From an uncultured Bacteroidota bacterium (lineage in GTDB: Bacteria > Bacteroidota > Rhodothermia > Rhodothermales > Salinibacteraceae), in assembly GCA_913056185.1 (NCBI GenBank), contig CAJXLV010000032.1:1-44153 (forward strand): DNA of 44,153 nucleotides. The letters are read 5' to 3'. This document shows, piece by piece, positions 33,712 to 44,153 of this stretch; position 1 is the stretch's first letter, and every line of letters begins with the position of its first letter. Below the pieces are notes generated by a model. The model did not search any database, was not told the DNA's origin, and saw only the letters and a list, made by a program, of their open reading frames with translations. Made by a program: the position numbers and the translations under genes.

Positions 33712-34719
33712 TCACGAATGATGTCTCCCCGTTCTTCCTTCATCCGGTGCTGTTGCTGGAGGGGAATCGGAGGAGGGCGCCGCATCCGGAGGCGTTTCCG
33801 GGGTCTCCGTGAGCTCGCGGAAGACATCCTCGAGGCTCGACTCCACCGGCGTCAGCTCCGTCAGCACCCAGTCCCGGTCCGCACAGAGGCGAAACACCTC
33901 CGCGGCCGGCGGAGCAGCCCCCGTGGCAGACAGCGTGTAGGTCCCCTCGCTGCCGTCAACCGAAGCAACGCCGCGGAGCGACGCCAGTGCGGCCGGCACG
34001 TCGGTATCGTCGGGGGCCTGCACCGCCACGCGCAGTTGCGCTCCGCCCCGAAACTGCTGGCGCAGCTCCTCCGTGGCGGCATCTGCGACAACCTCCCCCT
34101 GATTGATAATGAGAATGCGGTCGCACGTCATTTCCACCTCCTTCAAGATGTGAGAGCTGAGCATGACGGTCTTCTCCTGTCCAATCTCCTTGATCAGCTC
34201 GCGGATTTCGACGATCTGGTTGGGGTCGAGCCCCGTGGTCGGTTCGTCGAGAATGAGCACGGGCGGGTCGTGCAGGAGCGCCTGGGCAAGCCCAACGCGC
34301 TGCCGGTATCCCTTCGACAACTCGCCGATGCGCTTGTGACGCTCACGGCCGAGGCCGCAGACATCCATCATTGTCTGAATGCGATTGTCGATGGTGGCCG
34401 GGGGGACCGCCTGCAGGCGGGCGGAGAGGCGCAGGTACTCAATCACCGGCATATCGGTGTACAGCGGCGCGTTTTCGGGCAAGTACCCAATGCGACGGCG
34501 GACAGCCTCCGGATGGTCGTGGATGTCGTACCCGTCGAGCGTCGCCGTGCCGGCGGTAGGTTCCAGATAGCACGTCAGAAGTCGCATCGTCGTGGTTTTT
34601 CCGGCGCCATTGGGGCCAAGAAACCCCAGCACCTCCCCGGTGCTCATCTCAAAACTCACGCCGTCCACGGCGGCCTGGTCGCCGTACCGTTTGGTCAGGT
34701 TGGATGCGGTAATGCCCAT
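33712..34719 (-). CDS. GldA-like ABC transporter ATP-binding protein
   Basis: This 335-residue ATPase has Walker A GPNGAGKT (35-42), the signature motif LSKGYRQR, Walker B VLILDEPTTGLDP and switch His in SSHILKE. RIGYLPENAPLY is typical of GldA-type ATPases. The C-terminal 110 residues, after the ATPase core, contain a Gly/Ala-rich domain followed by the SLEDVFRELT motif, often found in this class, and end in a disordered Pro/Ser/Thr tail. It is the first gene of the Gld module, which reads A-F-G-DUF4340. Confidence 0.92.
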   Translation of the reverse strand: MGITASNLTKRYGDQAAVDGVSFEMSTGEVLGFLGPNGAGKTTTMRLLTCYLEPTAGTATLDGYDIHDHPEAVRRRIGYLPENAPLYTDMPVIEYLRLSARLQAVPPATIDNRIQTMMDVCGLGRERHKRIGELSKGYRQRVGLAQALLHDPPVLILDEPTTGLDPNQIVEIRELIKEIGQEKTVMLSSHILKEVEMTCDRILIINQGEVVADAATEELRQQFRGGAQLRVAVQAPDDTDVPAALASLRGVASVDGSEGTYTLSATGAAPPAAEVFRLCADRDWVLTELTPVESSLEDVFRELTETPETPPDAAPSSDSPPATAPDEGRTGRHHS

Positions 34720-35002
34720 GGGGTGCAGCCAAGCAAGAAGGAGAAAGCCGAACGCAAGAAGCCGAACGCGGTGAGGGGTTCTCAATTTCTGGTGGTCCCA
34801 ACGTACAGGCCCAGTCGATATTGCACGGACTGCACACCAAAATTCTGAGTTTTAATGAATTTGAACGAAGCGGGCCGGAGGGCGATCTTTTCGGCCGTAC
34901 TGGCATTGGGGAGCATGGCACCCCCCTTTCGGGGAAGGGCTCGGGCCCCGTCTCGTGGCCTCAGACCGACAGACTCGTAACTCATCGTTATTTCGGTTGC
35001 TC
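34720..35002. promoter_or_regulatory. Divergent region between gldA-like and proB
   Basis: A stretch of 283 bases with promoters for both directions. The segment 34835-34865 is AT-rich. On the proB side, CCCC (34923-34926) pairs with GGGG (34931-34934) around TTTC, and directly after it GGGC (34937-34940) can pair with GCCC (34945-34948); the GGGG arm could instead pair with the CCCC at 34946-34949. This could be a small leader structure, but no known element is recognised. Confidence 0.4.
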
Positions 35003-36127
35003 ATGTCCGCGTGTTCGTTGCCCAACTGGTCTCGCGCGGTGGTGAAGGTGGGCAGTGCCCTGGTGGCGCCCGATGACCGGGGCTGCAGCACCACGCACCT
35101 GTTGCCCATCGCCCGCTTCGTCGCGGACAGCCGCCGACAGGGCAAAGATGTGATCCTCGTCTCGTCCGGCGCCGTGGCCGCGGGCCTGGCCGAGCAGGGA
35201 CGAGACGGCCCCGGCACCGGCCTGTCAATCCCCGAGCGCCAGGCCCTTGCCGCCCTCGGGCAGCCCTTGCTGATGGCCCACTGGCGCCGCCTCTTCGATG
35301 TGCCCTGCGCGCAGGTGCTCCTCACGTACGACGACCTGCAGCGACGGGCCCGCTTCGTCAACGCGAAAAATACCATCGCAGAGCTGCTCGATCGCGGCAC
35401 GCTGCCCATCGTCAACGAAAACGACACAGTGGCCACCGAGGAACTGCAGGTGGGCGACAACGACAACCTCGCCGCCTACGTGGCGGTGCTCGCCGAGGCC
35501 GACCTGCTCGTCATCTGTTCCGACGTGGACGGCCTCTACACCGCCGATCCGCACGACGACCCATCCGCGGAGCGCATCGCCGAGGTGGACACGATCACCG
35601 ACGACATCTACGCCATGGTCGGCCCCTCGCACCGGGCGGTGGCCACGGGCGGAATGCAGACGAAGGTGGAGGCGGCCGAAAAGGCGACCGACCGGGGCAT
35701 CGATACGGTGCTTGTCAACGGCACCAACGGCGACCACCTCGATGCCCTGGGGCGGGGCGAGATGCCGGGCACCCACTTCCGCCGGGCCACCCAGCCCCTC
35801 CCGGCCCGCAAGCACTGGATGCTCCACGCGCTCCCCACGGCGGGCCGCCTTGTGGTGGACGCCGGCGCGGCCGATGCGCTGCGGCACGACGGCGCCTCGC
35901 TGCTGCCTTCCGGCATTGTGGCGGTGGAGGGCACCTTTGCGCAGGGCGATGCCGTCGCGGTGGTCCTGCAGAGACAGCGGCAACGCGTGGCCAAGGGCAT
36001 CACGCAGTATGACGCCCCGGCCCTCCGCCGCATCCAGGGGCGGCAGAGCCACGCCATCGCGGACCTGCTCGAGGAGGCCCCGGCCGACTACGTGATCCAC
36101 CGCGACGACCTGGTGGTGGAGGGGTGA
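35003..36127 (+). CDS. proB: Glutamate 5-kinase
   Basis: This 374-residue enzyme makes gamma-glutamyl phosphate, the first step of proline synthesis. The amino acid kinase domain (about 10-250) has VVKVGSALV, VILVSSGAVAAG, LPIVNENDTVA and the nucleotide-binding DVDGLYTADP and GGMQTKVEAA. A PUA domain fills the C terminus (about 280-365; GRLVVDAGAADAL, GIVAVEGTF). Start choice: ATG 35003 brings RAVVKVG to the usual distance from the N terminus; ATG 34955 adds 16 residues. It is followed by proA 135 bases downstream. Confidence 0.93.
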   Translation: MSACSLPNWSRAVVKVGSALVAPDDRGCSTTHLLPIARFVADSRRQGKDVILVSSGAVAAGLAEQGRDGPGTGLSIPERQALAALGQPLLMAHWRRLFDVPCAQVLLTYDDLQRRARFVNAKNTIAELLDRGTLPIVNENDTVATEELQVGDNDNLAAYVAVLAEADLLVICSDVDGLYTADPHDDPSAERIAEVDTITDDIYAMVGPSHRAVATGGMQTKVEAAEKATDRGIDTVLVNGTNGDHLDALGRGEMPGTHFRRATQPLPARKHWMLHALPTAGRLVVDAGAADALRHDGASLLPSGIVAVEGTFAQGDAVAVVLQRQRQRVAKGITQYDAPALRRIQGRQSHAIADLLEEAPADYVIHRDDLVVEG

Positions 36128-36262
36128 TGCGTATTCCGTATCGCGCAAACGACCGAGAGACGCACCGCACACAACGCAGTACGCAGAAGGGACGGAGCAC
36201 CTTCGTCCGTCCCGTGTACAGACAGTCCCTTCCCGACTCTCTTCATTCGGTCTTCCCTTGCC

Positions 36263-37543
36263 ATGCCCGATGCTGCCACCGACACGCCGTCCGTAGAGGC
36301 GCTCGCTGCACACTGCGAGGACGCCGCCCGCACGCTGAGTACGCTCCCTACCGACACCAAAAACCGCGCCCTGCGCCGCATGGCCGAGGCCCTGCAGGCG
36401 GCCGAGGACGACATCCTGGCGGCCAACGAGCGCGACATGACTGCTGCGCGGGAGGACGGCCTCTCCGACGCCCTCCTCGACCGCCTCCTCCTCACCCCCG
36501 AGCGCATCGAGAAGATGGCCAACGCGCTGCGCGACGTGGCCTCGTTTTCCGACCCTGTGGGCGAGATGAGCGCCACCCGAAAGCGGCCCAGCGGCATCGA
36601 GGTGGGCACGATGCGCATCCCGCTCGGCGTCATCGGCATGATTTACGAGGCGCGCCCCAACGTCACGGCCGACGCCGCCGGGCTCTGCTTCAAGGCCGGC
36701 AACGCGGTGTTGCTGCGCGGCGGCTCCCACGCGTTTCACTCCAACCGGGCCATCGCCGCAGCCCTGCAACGCGCCCTGACGGCCGTGGGCGCCCCGCCGG
36801 CTGCCGTGACGCTCATTCCCACGACCGACCGGGCGGCGGTGGAGGAGATGCTGACCCTCAACCAGCACCTCGACCTCATCATCCCTCGCGGCGGCGAGGG
36901 CCTCATCCGCTTCGTCGACGAGACGAGCCGCATCCCTGTCATCAAGCATTACAAGGGCGTGTGCCACCTCTACGTGGACCGCGCCGCCAACCTGGAGATC
37001 GCGGAAGACCTGCTGCTCGACGGCAAGGTGTCGCGCCCCAGCGTCTGCAACGCGCTCGAAACCCTGCTCGTGCACGAGGACGTGGCCGAGGCCTTTCTGC
37101 CCCGCGCCCAGGAGCTGCTGGACGACGCCGACGTGGAACTGCGCGGCGACGCGGTGACCCGCCAGATCCTGGACGGCGTCGGCGAGGCCACCGACGACGA
37201 CTACGCGGCGGAGTACCTCGACCTGACGCTGGCCGCTCGCGTCGTGGGCAGCGACGACGAGGCGATGGACCACATCGCCACGTACGGCTCGAACCACACG
37301 GAGGTGATCGTGAGCGACCGGCTGCCCACGGCCCGGCGCTTCGTGCGGTCGGTGGACGCGTCGGTCGTGCTCGTGAACGCCTCCTCCCGCTTCTCGGACG
37401 GGGGCGAGCTGGGCCTGGGCGCCGAGATCGGCATCTCCACGACCAAGCTGCACGCGTACGGCCCGATGGGATTGGAGGCGCTGACGACTGAGAAGTTTGT
37501 GGTGTACGGGGAGGGAGAGACGCGCCATCCGGTGGAGAAGTAG
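36263..37543 (+). CDS. proA: Gamma-glutamyl phosphate reductase
   Basis: This 426-residue enzyme reduces gamma-glutamyl phosphate to glutamate semialdehyde with NADPH. The catalytic Cys262 is in [51 protein letters not shown] and the C-terminal [10 protein letters not shown] are standard ProA segments. It lies on the same strand as proB and probably in the same operon. In a halophile the pair may also serve osmoprotection, which is inference. Confidence 0.95.
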   Translation: MPDAATDTPSVEALAAHCEDAARTLSTLPTDTKNRALRRMAEALQAAEDDILAANERDMTAAREDGLSDALLDRLLLTPERIEKMANALRDVASFSDPVGEMSATRKRPSGIEVGTMRIPLGVIGMIYEARPNVTADAAGLCFKAGNAVLLRGGSHAFHSNRAIAAALQRALTAVGAPPAAVTLIPTTDRAAVEEMLTLNQHLDLIIPRGGEGLIRFVDETSRIPVIKHYKGVCHLYVDRAANLEIAEDLLLDGKVSRPSVCNALETLLVHEDVAEAFLPRAQELLDDADVELRGDAVTRQILDGVGEATDDDYAAEYLDLTLAARVVGSDDEAMDHIATYGSNHTEVIVSDRLPTARRFVRSVDASVVLVNASSRFSDGGELGLGAEIGISTTKLHAYGPMGLEALTTEKFVVYGEGETRHPVEK

Positions 37544-37579
37544 TTCCTGTACGTGGCTTTGTCCCCTCTCCGCTTCGGA

Positions 37580-39232
37580 ATGACCTCGCTTACGCGCCGG
37601 ACCGTCTATTACCTGCTGGTGCTGCTCGCCGCTACGGTCTTGTTCACGGCGGCCTATAGCACCGGCATGCGTGTGTGGGAGGGACGAGCGCGGCCCTGGT
37701 ACCGGGCGCTGGAGGTGGTGGTACAGACGTTTACAACCACCGGCTACGGCGAAGATGCGCCGTGGCAAAGCCCACAGATGAACCTGCTGATGGTGCTCAT
37801 TCAGCTGGCAGGCATTGGGCTCATCCTCAGCGCCGTGGACGTGTTTGTGGTGCCCTGGCTGCGCCAGGCGCTCCAGCCCGCCGCTCCTACCCGCCTCTCC
37901 GCCCGTGCCGACCACGTGCTTGTCTGTGGGTACACCCCCCGCGTGGAGGCGTTCGTGGAGGAGATGAAGGCGCGCGGCCAAGACCATGCCTTAATTCTGC
38001 CCGATGCGGACCGCGCCGCGACGCTGTTTGAGGCGGGCTACGAGGTGATGACCGGCGACCCAACGTCGACGGCAACGCTGGAGGCGGCACACATTGCGAC
38101 GGCCCGTGTGCTGGTAGCGGACGTGGCCGACGATGAGAACGCGAGCATTGCGCTGGCGGCCCGAGAAGCGGACCCGGAAGGGCGCGTTCTGACACTGGTA
38201 GAGGACGCGTCCCTCGCCCAATATCACCGCGCGGCGGGGGCGGACCTCGCCCTCTCCCCCCGCCAGCTCCTGGGCCAGAGCCTGGCCGCCCGCGTGCCCA
38301 TGGCGGCGGCGGCCAACGTAGAAACAAGCGTCGCGGAGCAGGAGGACATTGAGTTTGCCGAGATCGCGGTCACGCGCCGAAGTCCCCTCCACGGCCGTAC
38401 GCTGGCCGAGGTGGACCTGCCGGACCGCTTCGGCCTGCGGGTGATTGGGGCGTGGGTCGAACACGCATTCGAGACGTCTCCGTCGCCGGATACAGTTCTC
38501 GACGACCGTACGCGGCTGTTCGTGGCGGGCACGGGCGGCCAACTGGCCGATGTGCAGCGCGAGATGGCCGCCTATGTCCGCGCCTTTACGTCGCAGTCCA
38601 TCGTGCTGGCCGGCTACGGCGATTCGGGCCACGCGGTGGCGCGGTCCCTCCGACAGGCACGCGCGGAGGTCACTGTGGTGGATATCAACGACCAGGAGGG
38701 CGTGGACGTGGTGGGCGACGTGCGAGACCCCGCCGTGCTGCGCAAGGCCGGCGTCGAGGCGGCGTCGGCCCTCATCGTGGCGGTCGACGACGACACGGTG
38801 GCTACGTTTACCACGCTCATTGCCCGCGACCTGAACCCCAACCTGCAGCTTCTCGTCCGCGCCCACGAAAAGTCGGCGGTCCGAAATCTCTACCGCGCCG
38901 GGGCTGACTTTGTGCAGTCTCTGCCGGTGGTCTGCGGCCGCATGCTGGCCACTACGGTCTTTGAGGACGAGGGCCGTCTCGGCTCCGACCCGCAGGTGAA
39001 CGTGGTGCGCCTTCCGGTCCCGATGCTCGAAGGACGAGTGCTGGCGGACGTCGATCCCGATCCGCAGACCAACTACACGGTGCTCGCCGTGAGCCGCGGA
39101 GACGCATTTCTGACGGACACGGACGACGGTACGTTTACGTTCGAGGCGGGCGATGAGGTCATTGTGGCCGGCACTGATGATGGGCTCCAGCAGTTTCAGG
39201 AGCGCCTGGAGGAGGCGAACGTGTCGGCGTGA
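37580..39232 (+). CDS. Two-TM potassium channel with tandem RCK domains
   Basis: This 550-residue protein has a first transmembrane helix (about 8-28), a pore loop with filter FTTTGYGED (51-59), a second helix (about 68-92), and two RCK modules: VLVCGYTPRVEAF begins RCK1-N (about 112), followed by RCK-C; SIVLAGYGDSGHAVARS begins RCK2-N (about 340), followed by a second RCK-C. Tandem RCK channels such as GsuK gate by nucleotide or ion binding. The filter has Thr where most channels have Val (TVGYG). A GTG at 37553 is an alternative start, nine bases after the proA stop. Confidence 0.82.
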   Translation: MTSLTRRTVYYLLVLLAATVLFTAAYSTGMRVWEGRARPWYRALEVVVQTFTTTGYGEDAPWQSPQMNLLMVLIQLAGIGLILSAVDVFVVPWLRQALQPAAPTRLSARADHVLVCGYTPRVEAFVEEMKARGQDHALILPDADRAATLFEAGYEVMTGDPTSTATLEAAHIATARVLVADVADDENASIALAAREADPEGRVLTLVEDASLAQYHRAAGADLALSPRQLLGQSLAARVPMAAAANVETSVAEQEDIEFAEIAVTRRSPLHGRTLAEVDLPDRFGLRVIGAWVEHAFETSPSPDTVLDDRTRLFVAGTGGQLADVQREMAAYVRAFTSQSIVLAGYGDSGHAVARSLRQARAEVTVVDINDQEGVDVVGDVRDPAVLRKAGVEAASALIVAVDDDTVATFTTLIARDLNPNLQLLVRAHEKSAVRNLYRAGADFVQSLPVVCGRMLATTVFEDEGRLGSDPQVNVVRLPVPMLEGRVLADVDPDPQTNYTVLAVSRGDAFLTDTDDGTFTFEAGDEVIVAGTDDGLQQFQERLEEANVSA

Positions 39233-39252
39233 AGGCACGGGCGGTGCCGAGG

Positions 39253-40323
39253 CTACTCTGCGGAGGCGGTGGGCCCTGCTGCATCGGCCCATCCGTGCCG
39301 GTGCAGCTGCTGCCACGCCGTTGTGATCTGCGTCGGCGAGAAGCGTTCTGCCGCCCGGCGGCTCCAATCCTGCACGGCCCGCACGGCCGCGTCGGGGCGG
39401 CGACGCACCGAGGCGTCGTGCCGCACGAGCCAGCCCACGGTGGCCAGCAGTTCGAGCGTGGGTGCGGCCCGCCCCTCCTCCAGAAGGGCCCGAATCTGGT
39501 CGTGGCGCTCTGCCGCTTCGTCCCTCGCCATCACAGCACGCTCGGCCGTCTTGGTGGCACCGTGATGCAGGCCAAATGGCGAGTCCTGGTGCGACGGGGC
39601 GTAGCCGTCGATGAAGTGCCCGTCGATGCGCCGGAGCACGGCGGACAGGCCCGCGGCGCGGAGGCCGTGTGCCCCGGGCTCGAACGACAGGTGCAGGGCC
39701 GCCCCCATTCCCTGCAGCAGAAAGGCAAGGTTGTGGGCCGCGTGCGGATGGACGCGGGCGTCGGGGGCGGCGCAGGCCGCCAGCCCGAGCAGCAGTTCGG
39801 CCCGTCCCTGTGTCATGGCGGGCGGTTCGGCGGTCGCAGCCCCGCTGTGTTCCTGCGTCGAGCGGGGCGCGTAGACCCGGGCCTGCACGCCCTCCAGCGC
39901 CGCAAGCGGAGCGGTAAGGAGCGGGCGCACCGTCGACCAGTGGAGCCCGCCCCCGCCGCAGCCCAGGGCCGGCACGGCCAGGGACGAGAGGCCGCGAGTC
40001 GTCACAGCGTCCACCACCGATGCCATTCCCGCATCGATGTACGCGGCCGACGAGTCGTCCCGCCAGTGGTCTTTCGTAGCCACGTTGAGGACGTAGCGGG
40101 GCTGCTGGGCGTCCCCAAAAAGCCCACCGCGGTCGTGCACGAGCACGTCGCCTGGGGCCAGCGCGTCAGCGTCGCACGCCGCCTTGTACTGCTCAAAATT
40201 GTCCGGAAACCGAGTCTTGAACTGGCGGCACAGTCCGCGCTTCATGAGGCCGGCGCAGTGGACCGGGTTCACGAGCGCCGCCGCGTCCGCGCCGAACAGA
40301 TCGCCCTGTACAATCTCGACCAT
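39253..40323 (-). CDS. darG: DarG-type macrodomain protein (DNA ADP-ribosylglycohydrolase antitoxin homologue)
   Basis: This 356-residue protein matches full-length DarG, which removes ADP-ribose from DNA and neutralises the toxin DarT. The macrodomain (about 1-155) has IVQGDLF, VNPVHCAG (18-25), PDNFEQYKAAC, NVATKDHWRDD with the catalytic-type Lys84, and the second loop PALGCGGGG (118-126). The C-terminal DarG domain (about 170-350) has FLLQGMG, RIDGHFIDGY (222-231), ELLATVGWLV and an RFSPTQI helix. In the first substrate loop the usual GVMGKG reads GLMKRG (25-30). No darT lies beside it: upstream is gcvP and downstream the convergent channel gene. ATG 40383 would add 20 non-conserved residues. 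Confidence 0.85.
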   Translation of the reverse strand: MVEIVQGDLFGADAAALVNPVHCAGLMKRGLCRQFKTRFPDNFEQYKAACDADALAPGDVLVHDRGGLFGDAQQPRYVLNVATKDHWRDDSSAAYIDAGMASVVDAVTTRGLSSLAVPALGCGGGGLHWSTVRPLLTAPLAALEGVQARVYAPRSTQEHSGAATAEPPAMTQGRAELLLGLAACAAPDARVHPHAAHNLAFLLQGMGAALHLSFEPGAHGLRAAGLSAVLRRIDGHFIDGYAPSHQDSPFGLHHGATKTAERAVMARDEAAERHDQIRALLEEGRAAPTLELLATVGWLVRHDASVRRRPDAAVRAVQDWSRRAAERFSPTQITTAWQQLHRHGWADAAGPTASAE

Positions 40324-40444
40324 GGCGCGTCGTGAGGGCTGCCACAGAGGGAGGGCCGGGCGGCACGCGCCCCTTCGTACCACACGCCCCTTTTGTCGGG
40401 CGTGCAGACGCGTGCGAGAGCAGAGCTCCCCACGGAGCTCGGGC

Positions 40445-43357
<2,913 letters not shown>

Positions 43358-43586
43358 CTGCGGGCAGAGAATTGAGTGAAGGACCGCGGCGGTTGGCTGC
43401 GTAGCGTGTTCGTATATGCCGCGTGGGCGCGCGATGTTGTCCGGAATTGCTGAAAAGGCTGCAACAGACCCCGTCGGGGTGCGCATCGCGGCGGGCCGGG
43501 GGCACGAAACGGCGACCGCCCCGTTTCGACTCTTTCCATTCTGCCCACGTGCATCTTCCTGTTCTCTGTTCCAGGGCCGCCCACCG
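43358..43586. promoter_or_regulatory. Divergent gcvP/decarboxylase promoter region with a perfect inverted repeat
   Basis: CGAAACGG (43505-43512) and CCGTTTCG (43521-43528) form an 8-base perfect inverted repeat around an 8-base spacer, 58 bases before the decarboxylase start. A second small hairpin, ACCCC/GGGGT, is at 43468-43480. The larger repeat could bind a dimeric regulator or form a leader hairpin. Confidence 0.4.
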
Positions 43587-44153
43587 ATGATTCCGGACAA
43601 GCTTCAGCTCTCCCGCGAAGAAATGCGCTCTCTTGGCTACCGCGTGGTAGACCTTTTGGTGGACCATTTTGCGGAGGCGGAGGAGGGGACCCTGGGGGCG
43701 GAGGACCTGGGAGCGGCGCCGCCGCGCCGGGCCCTGGAAAAGCGACTCCGGGAGCCGCTGCCAGAAACCGGCACCGACCCACACGCCGTTCTCGACCAGG
43801 TAGAAGCCGACGTGCTTCCCCACACCATGCGGGTGGATCACCCGCGATTCTTCGGATTTGTGCCCAGCCCCAACAACTTTGTCGGCGTCCTGGCCGATGC
43901 CCTGGTGGCGGGATTCAACGTGTTCTCGGGCACCTGGATTTCCGGCGCCGCGGCGGCGCAGGTCGAGCTTGTCGTGATCGACTGGCTCCGCGACCTGTGC
44001 GGGCTGCCCCCGTCGGCAAGCGGCCTCTTTACGAGCGGCGGCTCCATGGCGAACGTGACGGCCCTCGCCGCGGCCGCGCCGCCACACCCATGCCAGTCCG
44101 CGACGGCGTCACCGAAGCCATCGCCCTCGCAGCCGTCGTCGTCTTCCGCGGCG
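43587..44153 (+). CDS. DDC-family PLP-dependent decarboxylase, N-terminal part, cut by window end
   Basis: The first 165 residues match aromatic-amino-acid decarboxylase-type enzymes: [47 protein letters not shown] and then [17 protein letters not shown], the phosphate-binding segment. From about 44080 the translation becomes [16 protein letters not shown] and so on, unlike the family, whereas the frame starting two bases later reads [17 protein letters not shown], which looks protein-like. This suggests a sequencing or real frameshift just before the window end. The PLP lysine and catalytic region lie outside. The gene is divergent from gcvP. Confidence 0.75.
   Translation, partial: MIPDKLQLSREEMRSLGYRVVDLLVDHFAEAEEGTLGAEDLGAAPPRRALEKRLREPLPETGTDPHAVLDQVEADVLPHTMRVDHPRFFGFVPSPNNFVGVLADALVAGFNVFSGTWISGAAAAQVELVVIDWLRDLCGLPPSASGLFTSGGSMANVTALAAAAPPHPCQSATASPKPSPSQPSSSSAA

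Noticed and set aside
35225..37987. A 920-codon minus-strand open frame across proB, proA and the channel gene start
   Set aside because: It runs antisense to three well-supported genes and has no recognisable domain.
43358..43586. Glycine riboswitch ahead of gcvP
   Set aside because: None of the conserved core motifs were found on the gcvP strand.

Overview
The window looks like chromosomal DNA of an extremely halophilic member of the Rhodothermota (Salinibacter-like Bacteroidota relatives). The basis is high GC content, very acidic proteins rich in Asp and Glu, an almost complete lack of Shine-Dalgarno sequences (many starts are preceded by C/T-rich DNA ending in CC or CCC before ATG), Gld-type ABC genes, and a fused P1/P2 glycine dehydrogenase. 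I found no insertion sequence, prophage, CRISPR array or rRNA. One tRNA is present. The first bases are a T homopolymer and the last gene seems to lose its reading frame, so both ends may be contig ends.

Layout. 400-6002: protoporphyrinogen oxidase (heme), a CsbD-like stress protein, an acyl-CoA carboxylase beta subunit of methylcrotonoyl-CoA carboxylase type, an OsmC-like protein, a DUF1232 membrane protein and a hemolysin III/PAQR protein. 6066-10201 (minus strand): an RNase Z-like metallo-hydrolase, a long-chain polyprenyl diphosphate synthase, and a BtuC/BtuF-like permease and binding-protein pair with no ATPase. 10469-15368: an NtrC-family regulator, then deoC followed by a full aldehyde dehydrogenase and an overlapping, catalytically dead half-length one. 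15419-18517: a SPOR lipoprotein, a group II PLP decarboxylase and a DAO-type FAD oxidoreductase. 18693-22725: a thiamin cluster, thiO-thiS-thiG-tenI/thiE-like-thiD, followed by tRNA-Arg(GCG) and a strong terminator. 23005-28106: a rhodanese, a DUF493 protein and a two-gene M16 peptidase operon. 28201-34719: HMG-CoA lyase, an LpxH-like phosphoesterase and a GldA/GldF/GldG/DUF4340 ABC module. 35003-39232: proB, proA and a two-RCK potassium channel. 39253-44153: a DarG-type macrodomain protein without its toxin, gcvP, and the start of a DDC-type decarboxylase.

Genes that appear to work together. DeoC and the aldehyde dehydrogenase pair would split deoxyribose-5-phosphate and oxidise the acetaldehyde. 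ThiO, ThiS and ThiG build the thiazole of thiamin and ThiD the pyrimidine. ProB and ProA make proline, also an osmolyte precursor. The carboxylase and HMG-CoA lyase fit leucine catabolism although they lie 26 kb apart. The M16 pair pairs an active subunit with an inactive partner.

The most unusual items are the split ALDH16-like gene pair beside deoC, the solitary DarG homologue, the M16 partner fused to a LolA-like domain, the thiE-position protein lacking ThiE metal-binding aspartates, and the tRNA-Arg with anticodon GCG. I did not find a complete, clearly undescribed multi-gene system.
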